This document shows, one piece after another, positions 15,514-23,006 of a stretch of 64,000 nucleotides of DNA. Numbering within the stretch: the stretch's first letter is position 1; the number at the start of each line of letters is the position of its first letter. A model generated the notes under the pieces. That model had not been told where the DNA came from. It saw only the letters and a program-made list of their open reading frames with translations, and searched no databases. Source of the DNA: Robiginitomaculum sp. (GTDB lineage: Bacteria > Pseudomonadota > Alphaproteobacteria > Caulobacterales > Maricaulaceae); contig JAJFFN010000025.1 in assembly GCA_021776635.1 (NCBI GenBank), forward strand, positions 32,732 to 96,731, in the 5' to 3' direction. A program made the translations under genes and the position numbers.

Positions 15514-15876
15514 TCAAATATTTTTGCCAATAGCCAATTTCATCAAGTCTAATGTTTTACGGTACATGAGTGTGGCAATATCGTGCGTGCCCACGGCTTG
15601 AACTGAGGTCAGCATTTGCTCTTCAAGAGAAACTGTATTGCCGTTTGGATCTGCGCTTGCTGGTGCAGTCAATAATTGCGATGTCGTTGAAATATCCGCC
15701 AGACTTTTTTCCGACCGGATAGATTGTTTATAGATTTCGGCAAATGGTTTTACATCTTTAGCTTTAAACCCTGGTGTGTCTGCATTGGCAATATTTTCTG
15801 AGATAACGGCATGTCGCCTTGCAGCATGTACAGCCATTGCCGATGTTGTTTTTAGCAGCGCTAAATCATTGATCAT
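15514..15876 (-). CDS. flgB: Proximal rod protein FlgB
   Basis: A 120-residue rod protein. The rod-family motif is VISENIANADTPGFKAKDVKP (about 24-44), and the C-terminal helix is IATLMYRKTLDLMKLAIGKNI. It is the first gene of the eight-gene export-gate/rod operon. A CtrA-like box lies 34 bp upstream in the intergenic region shared with divergent fliI. Confidence 0.95.
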   Translation of the reverse strand: MINDLALLKTTSAMAVHAARRHAVISENIANADTPGFKAKDVKPFAEIYKQSIRSEKSLADISTTSQLLTAPASADPNGNTVSLEEQMLTSVQAVGTHDIATLMYRKTLDLMKLAIGKNI

Positions 15877-15909
15877 TAGTGTTCCTACTCAATTTACCAT
15901 TTCCTATGG

Positions 15910-15924
15910 TTAACGAATTTCTAA
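15910..15924 (-). promoter_or_regulatory. Candidate CtrA box upstream of flgB operon
   Basis: Read on the minus strand the site is TTAG-N7-TTAAC, one mismatch from the CtrA consensus TTAA-N7-TTAAC. It lies 34 bp upstream of flgB and 48 bp upstream of the divergent fliI start. Confidence 0.5.
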
Positions 15925-15971
15925 TAAATACACGCAATAGTTGAATAAACAGTTAATACATGAGGTAAGGT

Positions 15972-17306
15972 ATGCACACGCAAATGGAAAAGAAATTTTT
16001 TGCTGACGTCATAGATGTACCCGTAAAAATTTACGGAATTGTCAGAGAAATCTCGACGCAGAGTATTAAAATAAGTGGGCTCTCTGGGCGGGCTCGAATT
16101 GGTGATCAAGTCGATATGCATGGGCAAGGGAGTGTTATCGTTCGCGGCGAAATTATTTCTATATGCGAACAGGATGTCGTAGCAACTGCATATCATAATA
16201 TTAATAAAATTAAACTAGGGGCGAAAGCCGTCTATCTAGGCCCGCAAGAACCCAGGCCGTGCCAAAGTTGGATTGGCAAAATACTGGACCATTCTGGGAA
16301 CTGCCAAGATGGAAGTAGACCAAAAAAAGGGGATTGTGTTTACAACCTTACAGCCATACCGCCGCAAAACCGAAGAGCGATAGGCTCTCGCTTGGATACA
16401 GGCTTGGCGGCAATTGATACTTTTTTGCCGCTTTGCAAAGGTCAAAGGCTAGGTTTATTTGCTGGTTCTGGCGTCGGTAAATCTACCCTATTGTCAGACA
16501 TCGCCAAAGGCGTAGAAGCGGATGTGGTCATACTTGCCTTAGTCGGAGAACGTGGCCGGGAAGTGCGTGAATTCACAGAAAAAACCCTTGGTGCAGAGGG
16601 AATGCAGAAATCTATTGTATTTGTGGCAACGTCTGAAGAGCCACCTGCACTAAAGTTGCGCACGGCTTTGTTGGCTATTGCCACCGCAGAATATTTCAGA
16701 GACCGTGGCCAACATGTATTGCTTTTGTTTGATAGCCTGACCCGGTTTGCAGAAGCCCACAGGAGTGTCGCATTGAGTGCAGGCGAAACACCATCCCTGC
16801 GCGCTTATCCGCCTTCGACTTTTCAGGCCTTGGCACAATTGTGTGAACGGGCAGGCCCCGGGCGTGAGCATGAAAATGTCGGTGATATCACAGCCGTGTT
16901 TAGTGTACTCGTTGCAGGCTCAAACATGGAGGAGCCAGTTGCTGATATGGTTCGCGGAATTTTAGATGGGCATATTGTATTGGAACGTGAAATCGCAGAG
17001 CGTGGGCGTTACCCTGCTATAGATTTAAGGCGTAGCGTCTCTCGCTCTTTGCCTGATTGTGCAACAAATGTAGAAAACGGTCTTCTGGAACATGCCAGAA
17101 AACTTGTCGGGGTTTATGAGGACGCAAAAACATTAATCCGCGCCGGCCTATACCAATCAGGAGGCGATGCGGTATTAGACGAGGCAGTAAAGAAGTTTGA
17201 AAAGTTAGACAGGTTCATTGCCCAGAAAAGCAATGGTAAAGCTACAAACAGTTTTCAGAGATTAAAAGAGATTTTACAGCACGAAGAAGAATTAAGTGTT
17301 GGATAA
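15972..17306 (+). CDS. fliI: Flagellum-specific ATPase FliI
   Basis: A 444-residue ATPase related to F1-beta. The Walker A loop AGSGVGKS spans 164-171 with Lys170, catalytic Glu193 is in LVGERGREV, and the Walker B Asp254 is in LLLFDSLTRFA. SAGETPSLRAYPPSTF and the C-terminal helical domain are typical. FliI energises unloading of export substrates at the FlhA/FlhB gate. It is transcribed away from the rod operon and its 3' end overlaps the convergent DUF1217 gene by 15 nt. Confidence 0.96.
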   Translation: MHTQMEKKFFADVIDVPVKIYGIVREISTQSIKISGLSGRARIGDQVDMHGQGSVIVRGEIISICEQDVVATAYHNINKIKLGAKAVYLGPQEPRPCQSWIGKILDHSGNCQDGSRPKKGDCVYNLTAIPPQNRRAIGSRLDTGLAAIDTFLPLCKGQRLGLFAGSGVGKSTLLSDIAKGVEADVVILALVGERGREVREFTEKTLGAEGMQKSIVFVATSEEPPALKLRTALLAIATAEYFRDRGQHVLLLFDSLTRFAEAHRSVALSAGETPSLRAYPPSTFQALAQLCERAGPGREHENVGDITAVFSVLVAGSNMEEPVADMVRGILDGHIVLEREIAERGRYPAIDLRRSVSRSLPDCATNVENGLLEHARKLVGVYEDAKTLIRAGLYQSGGDAVLDEAVKKFEKLDRFIAQKSNGKATNSFQRLKEILQHEEELSVG

Positions 17307-18125
17307 AAGAAGATTTAAAAACCCGTTGGCGCCAAGGCCCCCTTGTAACAGGTTGAGCGCGGCCATTCCAGGTGTTGAAGCATCTGGGCCATTATTGATT
17401 TGTTCTTGCAAATGAAACCTTCTGATCATGTCGTTTAGTACTTCAGGTTTTGAGAATACATTTATGCTCTCGCCACCGAAAAACTTGTTTGCTTTTGCCA
17501 TCAAAATTTCTTTTTGCTGGTCTAGTCCGATTTGTGAAAATTCGGCAGGCAAATTAAAGGCAGATTCGAGCACGGCCCTGATGGGCTGAGAACCCATTGC
17601 GCGAAACCACCCAATATTAAGGGGAAGGTCTTGTTCTGCGAGTGCGCCCATTTCGCGTTTGAAATTTAAGGCAAGGCGCATAGTGTTATCAACATCGCCT
17701 ACGGCTTCTTCAAACTGTGTGCTGAGAAAGTTGTCCGCGATATCGTTGATACGGTTTGTTGTTGGAACGAACCCGCCATCGTTCCCAAATGAAAAAGTTT
17801 CAGCAAATTTTATATATTTGCTATTGCCCAATCTATTGGCAAATGAAAGGGAATCAAATGTACCGCCGTCTATGACTTTACGGACAAAGGCCTGCTTGTT
17901 TATTTCATCTGAAAGACCAAATGCACCTAGGGCCACGGCCAACAAACGCCGGTCGCCAACAAGTTCAGCAGAGCTTGATATATTGTTGATATTATCTTTG
18001 AAATAATCAACTTCCCTTTGGAGATCGGGTGAGCGGTTGAAAAGTGTTTGTTGTCTTTCCTGGGTATTTTCTAAAAACCGCCATCCACCAAGACCACTAA
18101 GAGGTATTACAGGTGCAAAGGCCAT
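17292..18125 (-). CDS. DUF1217 flagellar-locus protein
   Basis: A 277-residue soluble protein. It has the family's repeated block structure (SSAELVGDRRLLAVALGAFGL; KQAFVRKVIDGGTFDSLSFANRL; FLSTQFEEAVGDVDNTMRLALNFKREM). DUF1217 proteins occur almost only in alphaproteobacterial flagellar clusters; the function is unproven, with secreted or rod-associated roles proposed. It overlaps flbT by one base and follows flagellin-flaF-flbT, so it is probably expressed with the filament genes. Confidence 0.85.
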   Translation of the reverse strand: MAFAPVIPLSGLGGWRFLENTQERQQTLFNRSPDLQREVDYFKDNINNISSSAELVGDRRLLAVALGAFGLSDEINKQAFVRKVIDGGTFDSLSFANRLGNSKYIKFAETFSFGNDGGFVPTTNRINDIADNFLSTQFEEAVGDVDNTMRLALNFKREMGALAEQDLPLNIGWFRAMGSQPIRAVLESAFNLPAEFSQIGLDQQKEILMAKANKFFGGESINVFSKPEVLNDMIRRFHLQEQINNGPDASTPGMAALNLLQGGLGANGFLNLLLSNT

Positions 18126-18559
18126 TATCTTGCGAGTTCGCTTTGTTTGATTGGTATCTGTGCGGTGGTGTTAAGCATTTGTTCTTCAAGGGGGAGAACA
18201 CGTTTAAGCCCTACCAAGACGGAATAATAGCGCTCTTGTGTTGTATCGAGTAATATTTTTGTAATCAGCGTTTCTACCGAAGTGCCTGCGAATACTTTGT
18301 CTAGATCATACAATGCTGCTGTTAATTTCAGCTTTCCACTATCGCGCCCTATATCGCCTGAAAGAATAAGTTGTGCCAGATAATAGGCATGGCGAACCGG
18401 TGAATTTATCTCGTCAGGATGCAAGCAGTCACTGAGGCGCAAAACATTAACACTGTTATCCGGCAGGCGAATTTGCGCACGTTTTGGACCATTTTGCACC
18501 ATCGCACCATTGACCAAAAATTTTTCGTCCGCTTTAAGGCTTAACATTAAACCAGCCAT
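18125..18559 (-). CDS. flbT: Flagellin mRNA regulator FlbT
   Basis: A 144-residue protein with the FlbT hallmarks LSLKADEKFLVNGAMVQNG (about 6-24) and DSGKLKLTAALYDLDKVFAGT. In Caulobacter FlbT binds the 5' leader of flagellin mRNA and promotes its decay until the hook is finished. It shares a one-base overlap with both flaF and the DUF1217 gene. The flagellin gene two genes upstream has a hairpin-forming leader that would be the expected target. Confidence 0.93.
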   Translation of the reverse strand: MAGLMLSLKADEKFLVNGAMVQNGPKRAQIRLPDNSVNVLRLSDCLHPDEINSPVRHAYYLAQLILSGDIGRDSGKLKLTAALYDLDKVFAGTSVETLITKILLDTTQERYYSVLVGLKRVLPLEEQMLNTTAQIPIKQSELAR

Positions 18560-18954
18560 TATGCTGCCTCCACTTTGCCTGCGCGTTTGAAATAATCTCG
18601 CTTACCAGAAATAATATTTTTGTTTATTTCGACCAATATTTCAGCGCCTGCTTCACCTTTTAAAACCTTACTGGTATGTTGACCTGTAAATTCCGCCAAA
18701 TAAATCAACCCGCTTTTAAGTTCGCGCTCTAGGTTGTTATTGGGATTGGTAATGTCCAAATAGATTAAATTCCAAAGCCTAGCATTGTCTTGCAAAGCCG
18801 TTGCTAAATTACTCATGCCGCCAGGAAGTGAAGCATCTGCTGCAGCTAGTCGGCCTGTAATGTCAGTGAATATTTTTAGTTCCAATTCTATGTCGGAACC
18901 CATTTGTTTTTGTGTATTTGCATAGCCTTTCTTGGCTCTTTCAGATATGTGCAT
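18559..18954 (-). CDS. flaF: Flagellin synthesis regulator FlaF
   Basis: A 131-residue helical protein; the N-terminal AKKGYANTQKQMGSDIELELKIFTDITGRL matches the FlaF family, as does NARLWNLIYLDI. FlaF is needed for flagellin production and works with FlbT (antagonistically in Caulobacter), probably acting as a flagellin chaperone. A strong AAGGAG ribosome binding site precedes the ATG. A 9-bp hairpin separates it from flagellin upstream. Confidence 0.92.
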   Translation of the reverse strand: MHISERAKKGYANTQKQMGSDIELELKIFTDITGRLAAADASLPGGMSNLATALQDNARLWNLIYLDITNPNNNLERELKSGLIYLAEFTGQHTSKVLKGEAGAEILVEINKNIISGKRDYFKRAGKVEAA

Positions 18955-18985
18955 TTTTCCGAAACTCCTTTTGGAAATGATGTGT

Positions 18986-19011
18986 GGTCAGAGCACCAAA
19001 GCGCTCTGACC
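18986..19011 (-). promoter_or_regulatory. 9-bp hairpin between flagellin and flaF
   Basis: GGTCAGAGC and GCTCTGACC pair perfectly across an 8-nt loop, 21 nt past the flagellin stop and 31 nt before the flaF ATG. There is no T-tract on the minus strand, so it more likely stabilises the abundant flagellin message or weakens read-through into flaF-flbT than acts as a full terminator. Confidence 0.5.
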
Positions 19012-19032
19012 TTGATAAAAATCCCTCTAAGT

Positions 19033-20238
19033 CTACCTAAACAATGATAGGAGAGATTGGGGAGCTTGATTGGCAATTGAAAGCGCTTGCACGCCCAGTT
19101 GTTGTTGCACTTGAAGTGACTGCAATCGTGCTGACGCCTCTTCTAGATCTGCATCTACCAATGCGCCAATTCCGACCTTCATGCTATCCATTAGGGAGCT
19201 AACGAATTCACCTTGAGTGTCGATACGTTTTTGTGCAGAACCAAAACTAGCGGCTGCATCTATGGAAGTCGTCAATAATGCATCAATAGCATTCAACGCG
19301 GAGGTGGCACCAGATTGTGTTGAAACATCCAGGCTAGTGAGAGCGGCTAAACCACCACCAATAGTACCACCGGTAAAGCTGGTTGTTGCTGACGTCGCAG
19401 TAGAACCAGTATCATTATTGATTGTTAATACTGTGTTTGTCGCGGCTGGATCAGAGACCTGCGTGATATCAACTGTAAAACCTGCATTAATATTCGTGTT
19501 GGCTTCAATGGCAGTTTTAAGACCGGTTGCGACATCATTTAATGTCTCATTGGCTTTGGCAACATATGTAATGTTTTCGCTCGCCAATGTGACAGTGAAC
19601 GTATCACCAGTAGAGATAGCACCGGCAGTGAATGTAGCCGTAACGGAAGCAGCGTCTGCTACAGTACCGCCTGAGATAGCGGCAAAGCCTGTATTGCCTG
19701 ATGTAATAGCTACCGTACCAGCCGTTTCCGCTGATGTTTCAAGGCTTACGCGTGAAACATTGATATTGCTTGCTGAAACACTACCGTCAGATGCGCGGTC
19801 AAGAGAGGCTAAAACATCTATAGAACCACTCCCTGCGATTAGGTTTTGGCCGTTAAATTGAGCCGCACCAACAATTGTGTCAATTTGGCTTTTTAAAGCC
19901 GCAACGTCGGTTTGAATTTTAGTGCGGTCAACATTGTCTTCTTGCGCAGAGACAATAAGCCCTTTCATTTCGGTTAAAATATCAACGACTTGCTCAGAAG
20001 CTGCTCGTGCGACCCCAACAGTTGCTGAGCCTAGGTTGAGAGTGTCTGAAATTTTGTCAAACGAAGAAACATCTGCACTCATAACTGTAGAGATAGCAAA
20101 TACTGCTGCGTTGTCTTTCGCGTTTGAAACTTTTTTACCTGTAGAAATTTCGCTTTGTACTTGGTTCATACCTTTATTGATTCCGCGAAGGGTCTCAAGG
20201 GCCACCATAGCGCTTTGGTTAGTTAAAATACTGGACAT
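19033..20238 (-). CDS. Flagellin
   Basis: A 401-residue flagellin. The N-terminal D0/D1 helices (SILTNQSAMVALETLRGINKGMNQVQSEISTGKKV) and the C-terminal helix (LQSLQVQQQLGVQALSIANQAPQSLLSLFR) are canonical. They flank a Thr/Ala/Ser-rich variable part at about 150-310 containing a GDTFTVTLASENITYVA...TLNDVATGLKTAIEAN beta-rich module. AGGA precedes the ATG. The leader has a small perfect hairpin close to the start and a CtrA-like box about 176 bp upstream. It is followed by flaF, flbT and the DUF1217 gene. No sigma-54 -24/-12 element was found in the 210-bp upstream gap. Confidence 0.96.
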   Translation of the reverse strand: MSSILTNQSAMVALETLRGINKGMNQVQSEISTGKKVSNAKDNAAVFAISTVMSADVSSFDKISDTLNLGSATVGVARAASEQVVDILTEMKGLIVSAQEDNVDRTKIQTDVAALKSQIDTIVGAAQFNGQNLIAGSGSIDVLASLDRASDGSVSASNINVSRVSLETSAETAGTVAITSGNTGFAAISGGTVADAASVTATFTAGAISTGDTFTVTLASENITYVAKANETLNDVATGLKTAIEANTNINAGFTVDITQVSDPAATNTVLTINNDTGSTATSATTSFTGGTIGGGLAALTSLDVSTQSGATSALNAIDALLTTSIDAAASFGSAQKRIDTQGEFVSSLMDSMKVGIGALVDADLEEASARLQSLQVQQQLGVQALSIANQAPQSLLSLFR

Positions 20239-20258
20239 AGGTTTTTCCTAATATTGTA

Positions 20259-20275
20259 CCTACAATTGATGTAGG
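20259..20275 (-). promoter_or_regulatory. Flagellin leader hairpin
   Basis: CCTACA/TGTAGG form a perfect 6-bp stem with a 5-nt loop, 20 nt upstream of the flagellin ATG. A second G4/C4 pairing is possible just further upstream. A leader hairpin is what FlbT would be expected to bind; this is inference by analogy to Caulobacter fljK. Confidence 0.4.
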
Positions 20276-20413
20276 GGATTGAAGAACACCTTCCCCACCA
20301 TTGGAAAAGGTATGAAACAATGTTTCTTGTAAATTGTTTCCCTATGTCGTCCTGACATTAATTGTAATAAACAAAAAACCATCCTAGGTTGAATAACTTA
20401 TTACACTAAAAGG

Positions 20414-20428
20414 CTAATTTATTATTAA
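20414..20428 (-). promoter_or_regulatory. CtrA-like box upstream of flagellin
   Basis: CTAA-N7-TTAAG on the + strand, one base from the TTAA-N7-TTAA core. It lies about 176 bp upstream of the flagellin ATG and 22 bp past the end of the FlgN-like gene, so the promoter it would serve is the flagellin one. Confidence 0.3.
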
Positions 20429-20450
20429 GAGTGATGGAAAATTTAGAAAG

Positions 20451-20849
20451 TTAGAATTTTTTTTCATTTTCTGAAGCGTCTTCTAGAAAAGTTAGCGATC
20501 GTCCTTTTTGACCATACACACCGACTTGTGTATGTGTATTACGCAACCGATATATCCTTTGGTTTGCAGACTTAATACCGTTGGTTACAGCGAGTAACAA
20601 TTTACTGTATTGCGCGCCGAGGGCATTAAGAGCCATGAGTTGATTTTGAAGTTTGGCTTTGCCTTGATGGAAATTTTCACTCTTTGCAAACTCTTTTAAA
20701 GTGGAGAACAATGTACCAATTTTTTCAGTTTTTAAATCGGATGATTGTTTGATTTTCAAGTAGTCTCCAGCACGGATTTGTTTTATGTCCGCCTTCAATA
20801 ATATTATGAGTTCTGATATAATACGGTTACAGTTGACCAAGCTCGTCAT
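20451..20849 (-). CDS. FlgN-like flagellar chaperone
   Basis: A 132-residue helical protein starting at the ATG at 20849, preceded by AAGGGG. FlgN-family chaperones for FlgK/FlgL are short helical bundles of this size and in Alphaproteobacteria often follow the rod-binding protein gene. Here it overlaps the flgJ-like gene by 23 nt. The C-terminal VYGQKGRSLTFLEDA resembles the YGxxG(R) motif seen in alphaproteobacterial FlgN-like proteins (from memory). A generic flagellar protein remains possible. Confidence 0.55.
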   Translation of the reverse strand: MTSLVNCNRIISELIILLKADIKQIRAGDYLKIKQSSDLKTEKIGTLFSTLKEFAKSENFHQGKAKLQNQLMALNALGAQYSKLLLAVTNGIKSANQRIYRLRNTHTQVGVYGQKGRSLTFLEDASENEKKF

Positions 20850-21168
20850 TGGATCCCCTTTTATTTTGAATGTGTGTGTAAATGCTCTTAGCGATACCAA
20901 AGCCGCCGTTCTCTGATATCTTTTCAGCTAGTGCCTCTAGGTAAAATTGACTGAAGCTTTGCAAGTCTTCACCGCCGCTACTGGTCAGGGCGTCCGCTAG
21001 GCCGCTATATTGTAGCATTTGTGCAATAAAAGCCGCCTCAAATTCTTTGGCGCTTTTTTGGGCGCTTTTTTGGTCGCTTGCTTGCAAGCTCACCTGATTT
21101 TCGTTACGGGTGGTGTCCGTAGGGTTACCGTCTTTAAGTAGCGGCGAGTATTCGACTGAATAGTTCAT
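20827..21168 (-). CDS. flgJ: Rod-binding FlgJ N-terminal-domain protein
   Basis: A 113-residue protein starting at the ATG at 21168; a longer in-frame extension would cover the intergenic CtrA box and part of fliK. It has the Rod-binding domain only: AKEFEAAFIAQMLQYSGLA (about 41-59), SFSQFYLEALAEKISENGGFGIAKSIY. Like most alphaproteobacterial versions it lacks the muramidase half of enteric FlgJ. It helps cap the growing rod in the periplasm; a separate wall hydrolase would be needed and is not in the window. Confidence 0.88.
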   Translation of the reverse strand: MNYSVEYSPLLKDGNPTDTTRNENQVSLQASDQKSAQKSAKEFEAAFIAQMLQYSGLADALTSSGGEDLQSFSQFYLEALAEKISENGGFGIAKSIYTHIQNKRGSNDELGQL

Positions 21169-21191
21169 AGATGCATATAAATAAATACACG

Positions 21192-21206
21192 TTAACGTAG
21201 AGTTAA
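21192..21206 (-). promoter_or_regulatory. Perfect CtrA box between flgJ and fliK
   Basis: TTAA-N7-TTAA without mismatch; on the minus strand it reads TTAA-N7-TTAAC, the full consensus. It lies 24 bp upstream of both flgJ (minus) and fliK (plus), so it could control both divergent units. Confidence 0.6.
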
Positions 21207-21229
21207 GTATGTTTCTATAATTTAGTGTT

Positions 21230-22588
21230 ATGAATTTGCTTTCCAAAGATTTAAATGAGCTCTTTAACGGTGTAGAGATACTTAAGCCGCAAAATGAAGA
21301 GCAACCCGATGTAGAAATATCTGATGAGGATAAGAGTGAATTTGCCAATACTTTGGCACAAGTTAATAAAATTAAAGATCAGCCAATCCGAAACATTGCT
21401 TTAGCAAACAGTCCTAAAGCTAAAGATTTCACACCAGAAGACGAAACAGATTTGTTAAATGTAGGTACGAATATTTTTGCGCCTGGCCAAATTGAAAATG
21501 ATATTGGCATCTTACAATCAACGCCTATAGCCTCAGCAACGCCTATGGCTTCAGCAACGCCTATGGCCTCAGCTAAGGATGATAAGAGTGTGCTGGACTT
21601 GAAATTGCAGCCAGATAACAATCAAAGCTTGCTTGCAAAAACAGAAACATCAGTTGAGCAAAATAAAGCAACACGTGATAAACTCGTTTCTCGTATTTCT
21701 ATCAAAAGTTCAAATTTCTATGTGACAGAGACACAACTGGCATTACCAGAAGAGGGTGTTTCGCAAAAGAAAAAACTTGTCGGTGAAGTAAAAGACAATT
21801 CTTTAGTGACCTTTAAAAACTTACCTGAATACTCAAATCTTAATAATGTTGGAAATACGAATGCGCACTCTTTATTTCCTGCTCGTAGCGTAACTGGCGC
21901 AAATACAACAATGAGTACACAAAATATTTTTACAGCGCCTGATGGGATTACAAAAGTAGAACCAGGGACGCAAACTTCTGTGCAAATACCGAACCAGGTA
22001 CAAACGGAAATAAATGCTCTGACACATACGCAAACACATGCGCCAACACATACGCAAACACATGCGCCAACAAGCACGTTGCTCACGCAAATTCGTGAAC
22101 CAATAATTGAACATATGCGAACAATAATTGATACATCGCCAGAGCAAATTGGTAATAAGCCAAAAGATATTATTGTGCAATTGTCACCAGCTGAGCTTGG
22201 TAGGGTTCAAATACGTTTTAGCTTTGATGTTGGTGAGCGCTTGGTCACACAAATCGTTGCAGAAAATTCCGAAACCATGGCGGTTTTGCGTCAAAAATCA
22301 GGGCTATTGTTGGGGCAACTTAGGAACAGTGGTTTTGAAAATGTAGATTTAAATTTTGTTACTTCTGGCGCTGATGATAATTCAGAAAGTTTTTTAGGAA
22401 AGCATGCAGGGAATGGCCGCAGCGCACAGTTGTTCCAAGAACATAAAGGGCAAACAGGCCTACATTATTGGGAAGGTGATTCCGACCCTGCGCTAAATGA
22501 AAACCAAAAATTGGATGCGCGCAATATTGTTACCCCTGTACTCAATTTAACCAGCTTAGGATCAGAGCAAATCGACATTATCTTATAG
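21230..22588 (+). CDS. fliK: Flagellar hook-length control protein FliK-like
   Basis: A 452-residue protein. The N-terminal two thirds is disordered and polar with two in-frame repeat arrays: three 6-residue SATPMA-type units at about 98-115 and Thr/His/Gln units THTQTHAP at about 265-280. The C-terminal domain (about 300-385) has the FliK switch signature PKDIIVQLSPAELGRVQIRF and MAVLRQKSGLLLGQLRNSGF. FliK is exported, measures hook length and makes FlhB change substrate class. It is followed 9 nt later by flgD, as is usual in this class. Confidence 0.88.
   Translation: MNLLSKDLNELFNGVEILKPQNEEQPDVEISDEDKSEFANTLAQVNKIKDQPIRNIALANSPKAKDFTPEDETDLLNVGTNIFAPGQIENDIGILQSTPIASATPMASATPMASAKDDKSVLDLKLQPDNNQSLLAKTETSVEQNKATRDKLVSRISIKSSNFYVTETQLALPEEGVSQKKKLVGEVKDNSLVTFKNLPEYSNLNNVGNTNAHSLFPARSVTGANTTMSTQNIFTAPDGITKVEPGTQTSVQIPNQVQTEINALTHTQTHAPTHTQTHAPTSTLLTQIREPIIEHMRTIIDTSPEQIGNKPKDIIVQLSPAELGRVQIRFSFDVGERLVTQIVAENSETMAVLRQKSGLLLGQLRNSGFENVDLNFVTSGADDNSESFLGKHAGNGRSAQLFQEHKGQTGLHYWEGDSDPALNENQKLDARNIVTPVLNLTSLGSEQIDIIL
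21521..21574 (+). repeat. Three in-frame 18-bp repeats in fliK
   Basis: Units at 21521-21538, 21539-21556 and 21557-21574 differ at only a few third-base positions (core ACGCCTATGGCTTCAGCA). Each encodes six residues, so gain or loss changes FliK length without a frameshift. Confidence 0.8.
22022..22069 (+). repeat. Two in-frame 24-bp repeats in fliK
   Basis: ACACATACGCAAACACATGC plus GCCA occurs twice without mismatch (22022-22045, 22046-22069); each half is itself a degenerate 12-mer. Each copy encodes eight residues of the FliK linker. Confidence 0.8.
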
Positions 22589-22597
22589 GAGATAAGA

Positions 22598-22966
22598 ATG
22601 AATATAAAAGAAACAATTAGCTTGCTGCAAAGCCAGCCTATTCAAAAATCAACTGATAAGCCGCAAATTAGCAATGAAGAAGACGAGGGGGATACACCTA
22701 GCGTTAACCAGCAAAGTACTGGGGAAGAGTTTTCAACATTTCTCACATTGCTGACAGCGCAAATTCAAAATCAAGACCCTCTCGCACCTCTTGATTCGAC
22801 GCAATTTGTTGAACAATTAGCAACCTTTACAAACCTTGAGCTGCAAGCAAAAGGCAATCAATCTTTGGATCTAATTGCGGCTCTTCTTGTTCGACAAATA
22901 GAACTGCTATCGCCGCCCGAAGAGGGTTCACAAAATAGCGCTAGTGCGTTTGATACAACAAGCTAA
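22598..22966 (+). CDS. flgD: Short flagellar hook-capping protein FlgD
   Basis: A 122-residue protein containing only the conserved N-terminal FlgD region: FSTFLTLLTAQIQNQDPLAPLDSTQFVEQLATFTNLELQ (about 45-84). Enteric FlgD is about 230 residues and carries Ig-like and Tudor-like domains; both are absent here, followed only by a short polar tail. FlgD caps the growing hook so FlgE can polymerise. Short forms are known in Alphaproteobacteria, so this is probably functional and not truncated. It sits 9 nt after fliK with GGAGAT upstream. Confidence 0.92.
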   Translation: MNIKETISLLQSQPIQKSTDKPQISNEEDEGDTPSVNQQSTGEEFSTFLTLLTAQIQNQDPLAPLDSTQFVEQLATFTNLELQAKGNQSLDLIAALLVRQIELLSPPEEGSQNSASAFDTTS

Positions 22967-23006
22967 AGCACCGAGATTGACTGCTCTTCTAAGGATTGGC
23001 CAATGT

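Noticed and set aside
19217..19861. 214-codon + strand ORF opposite flagellin
   Set aside because: A shadow of the Ala/Thr/Ser-rich flagellin frame; no domain, no ribosome site.
20239..20450. Sigma-54 promoter for flagellin
   Set aside because: No TGGCAC-N5-TTGC element on the minus strand in the 210-bp gap.
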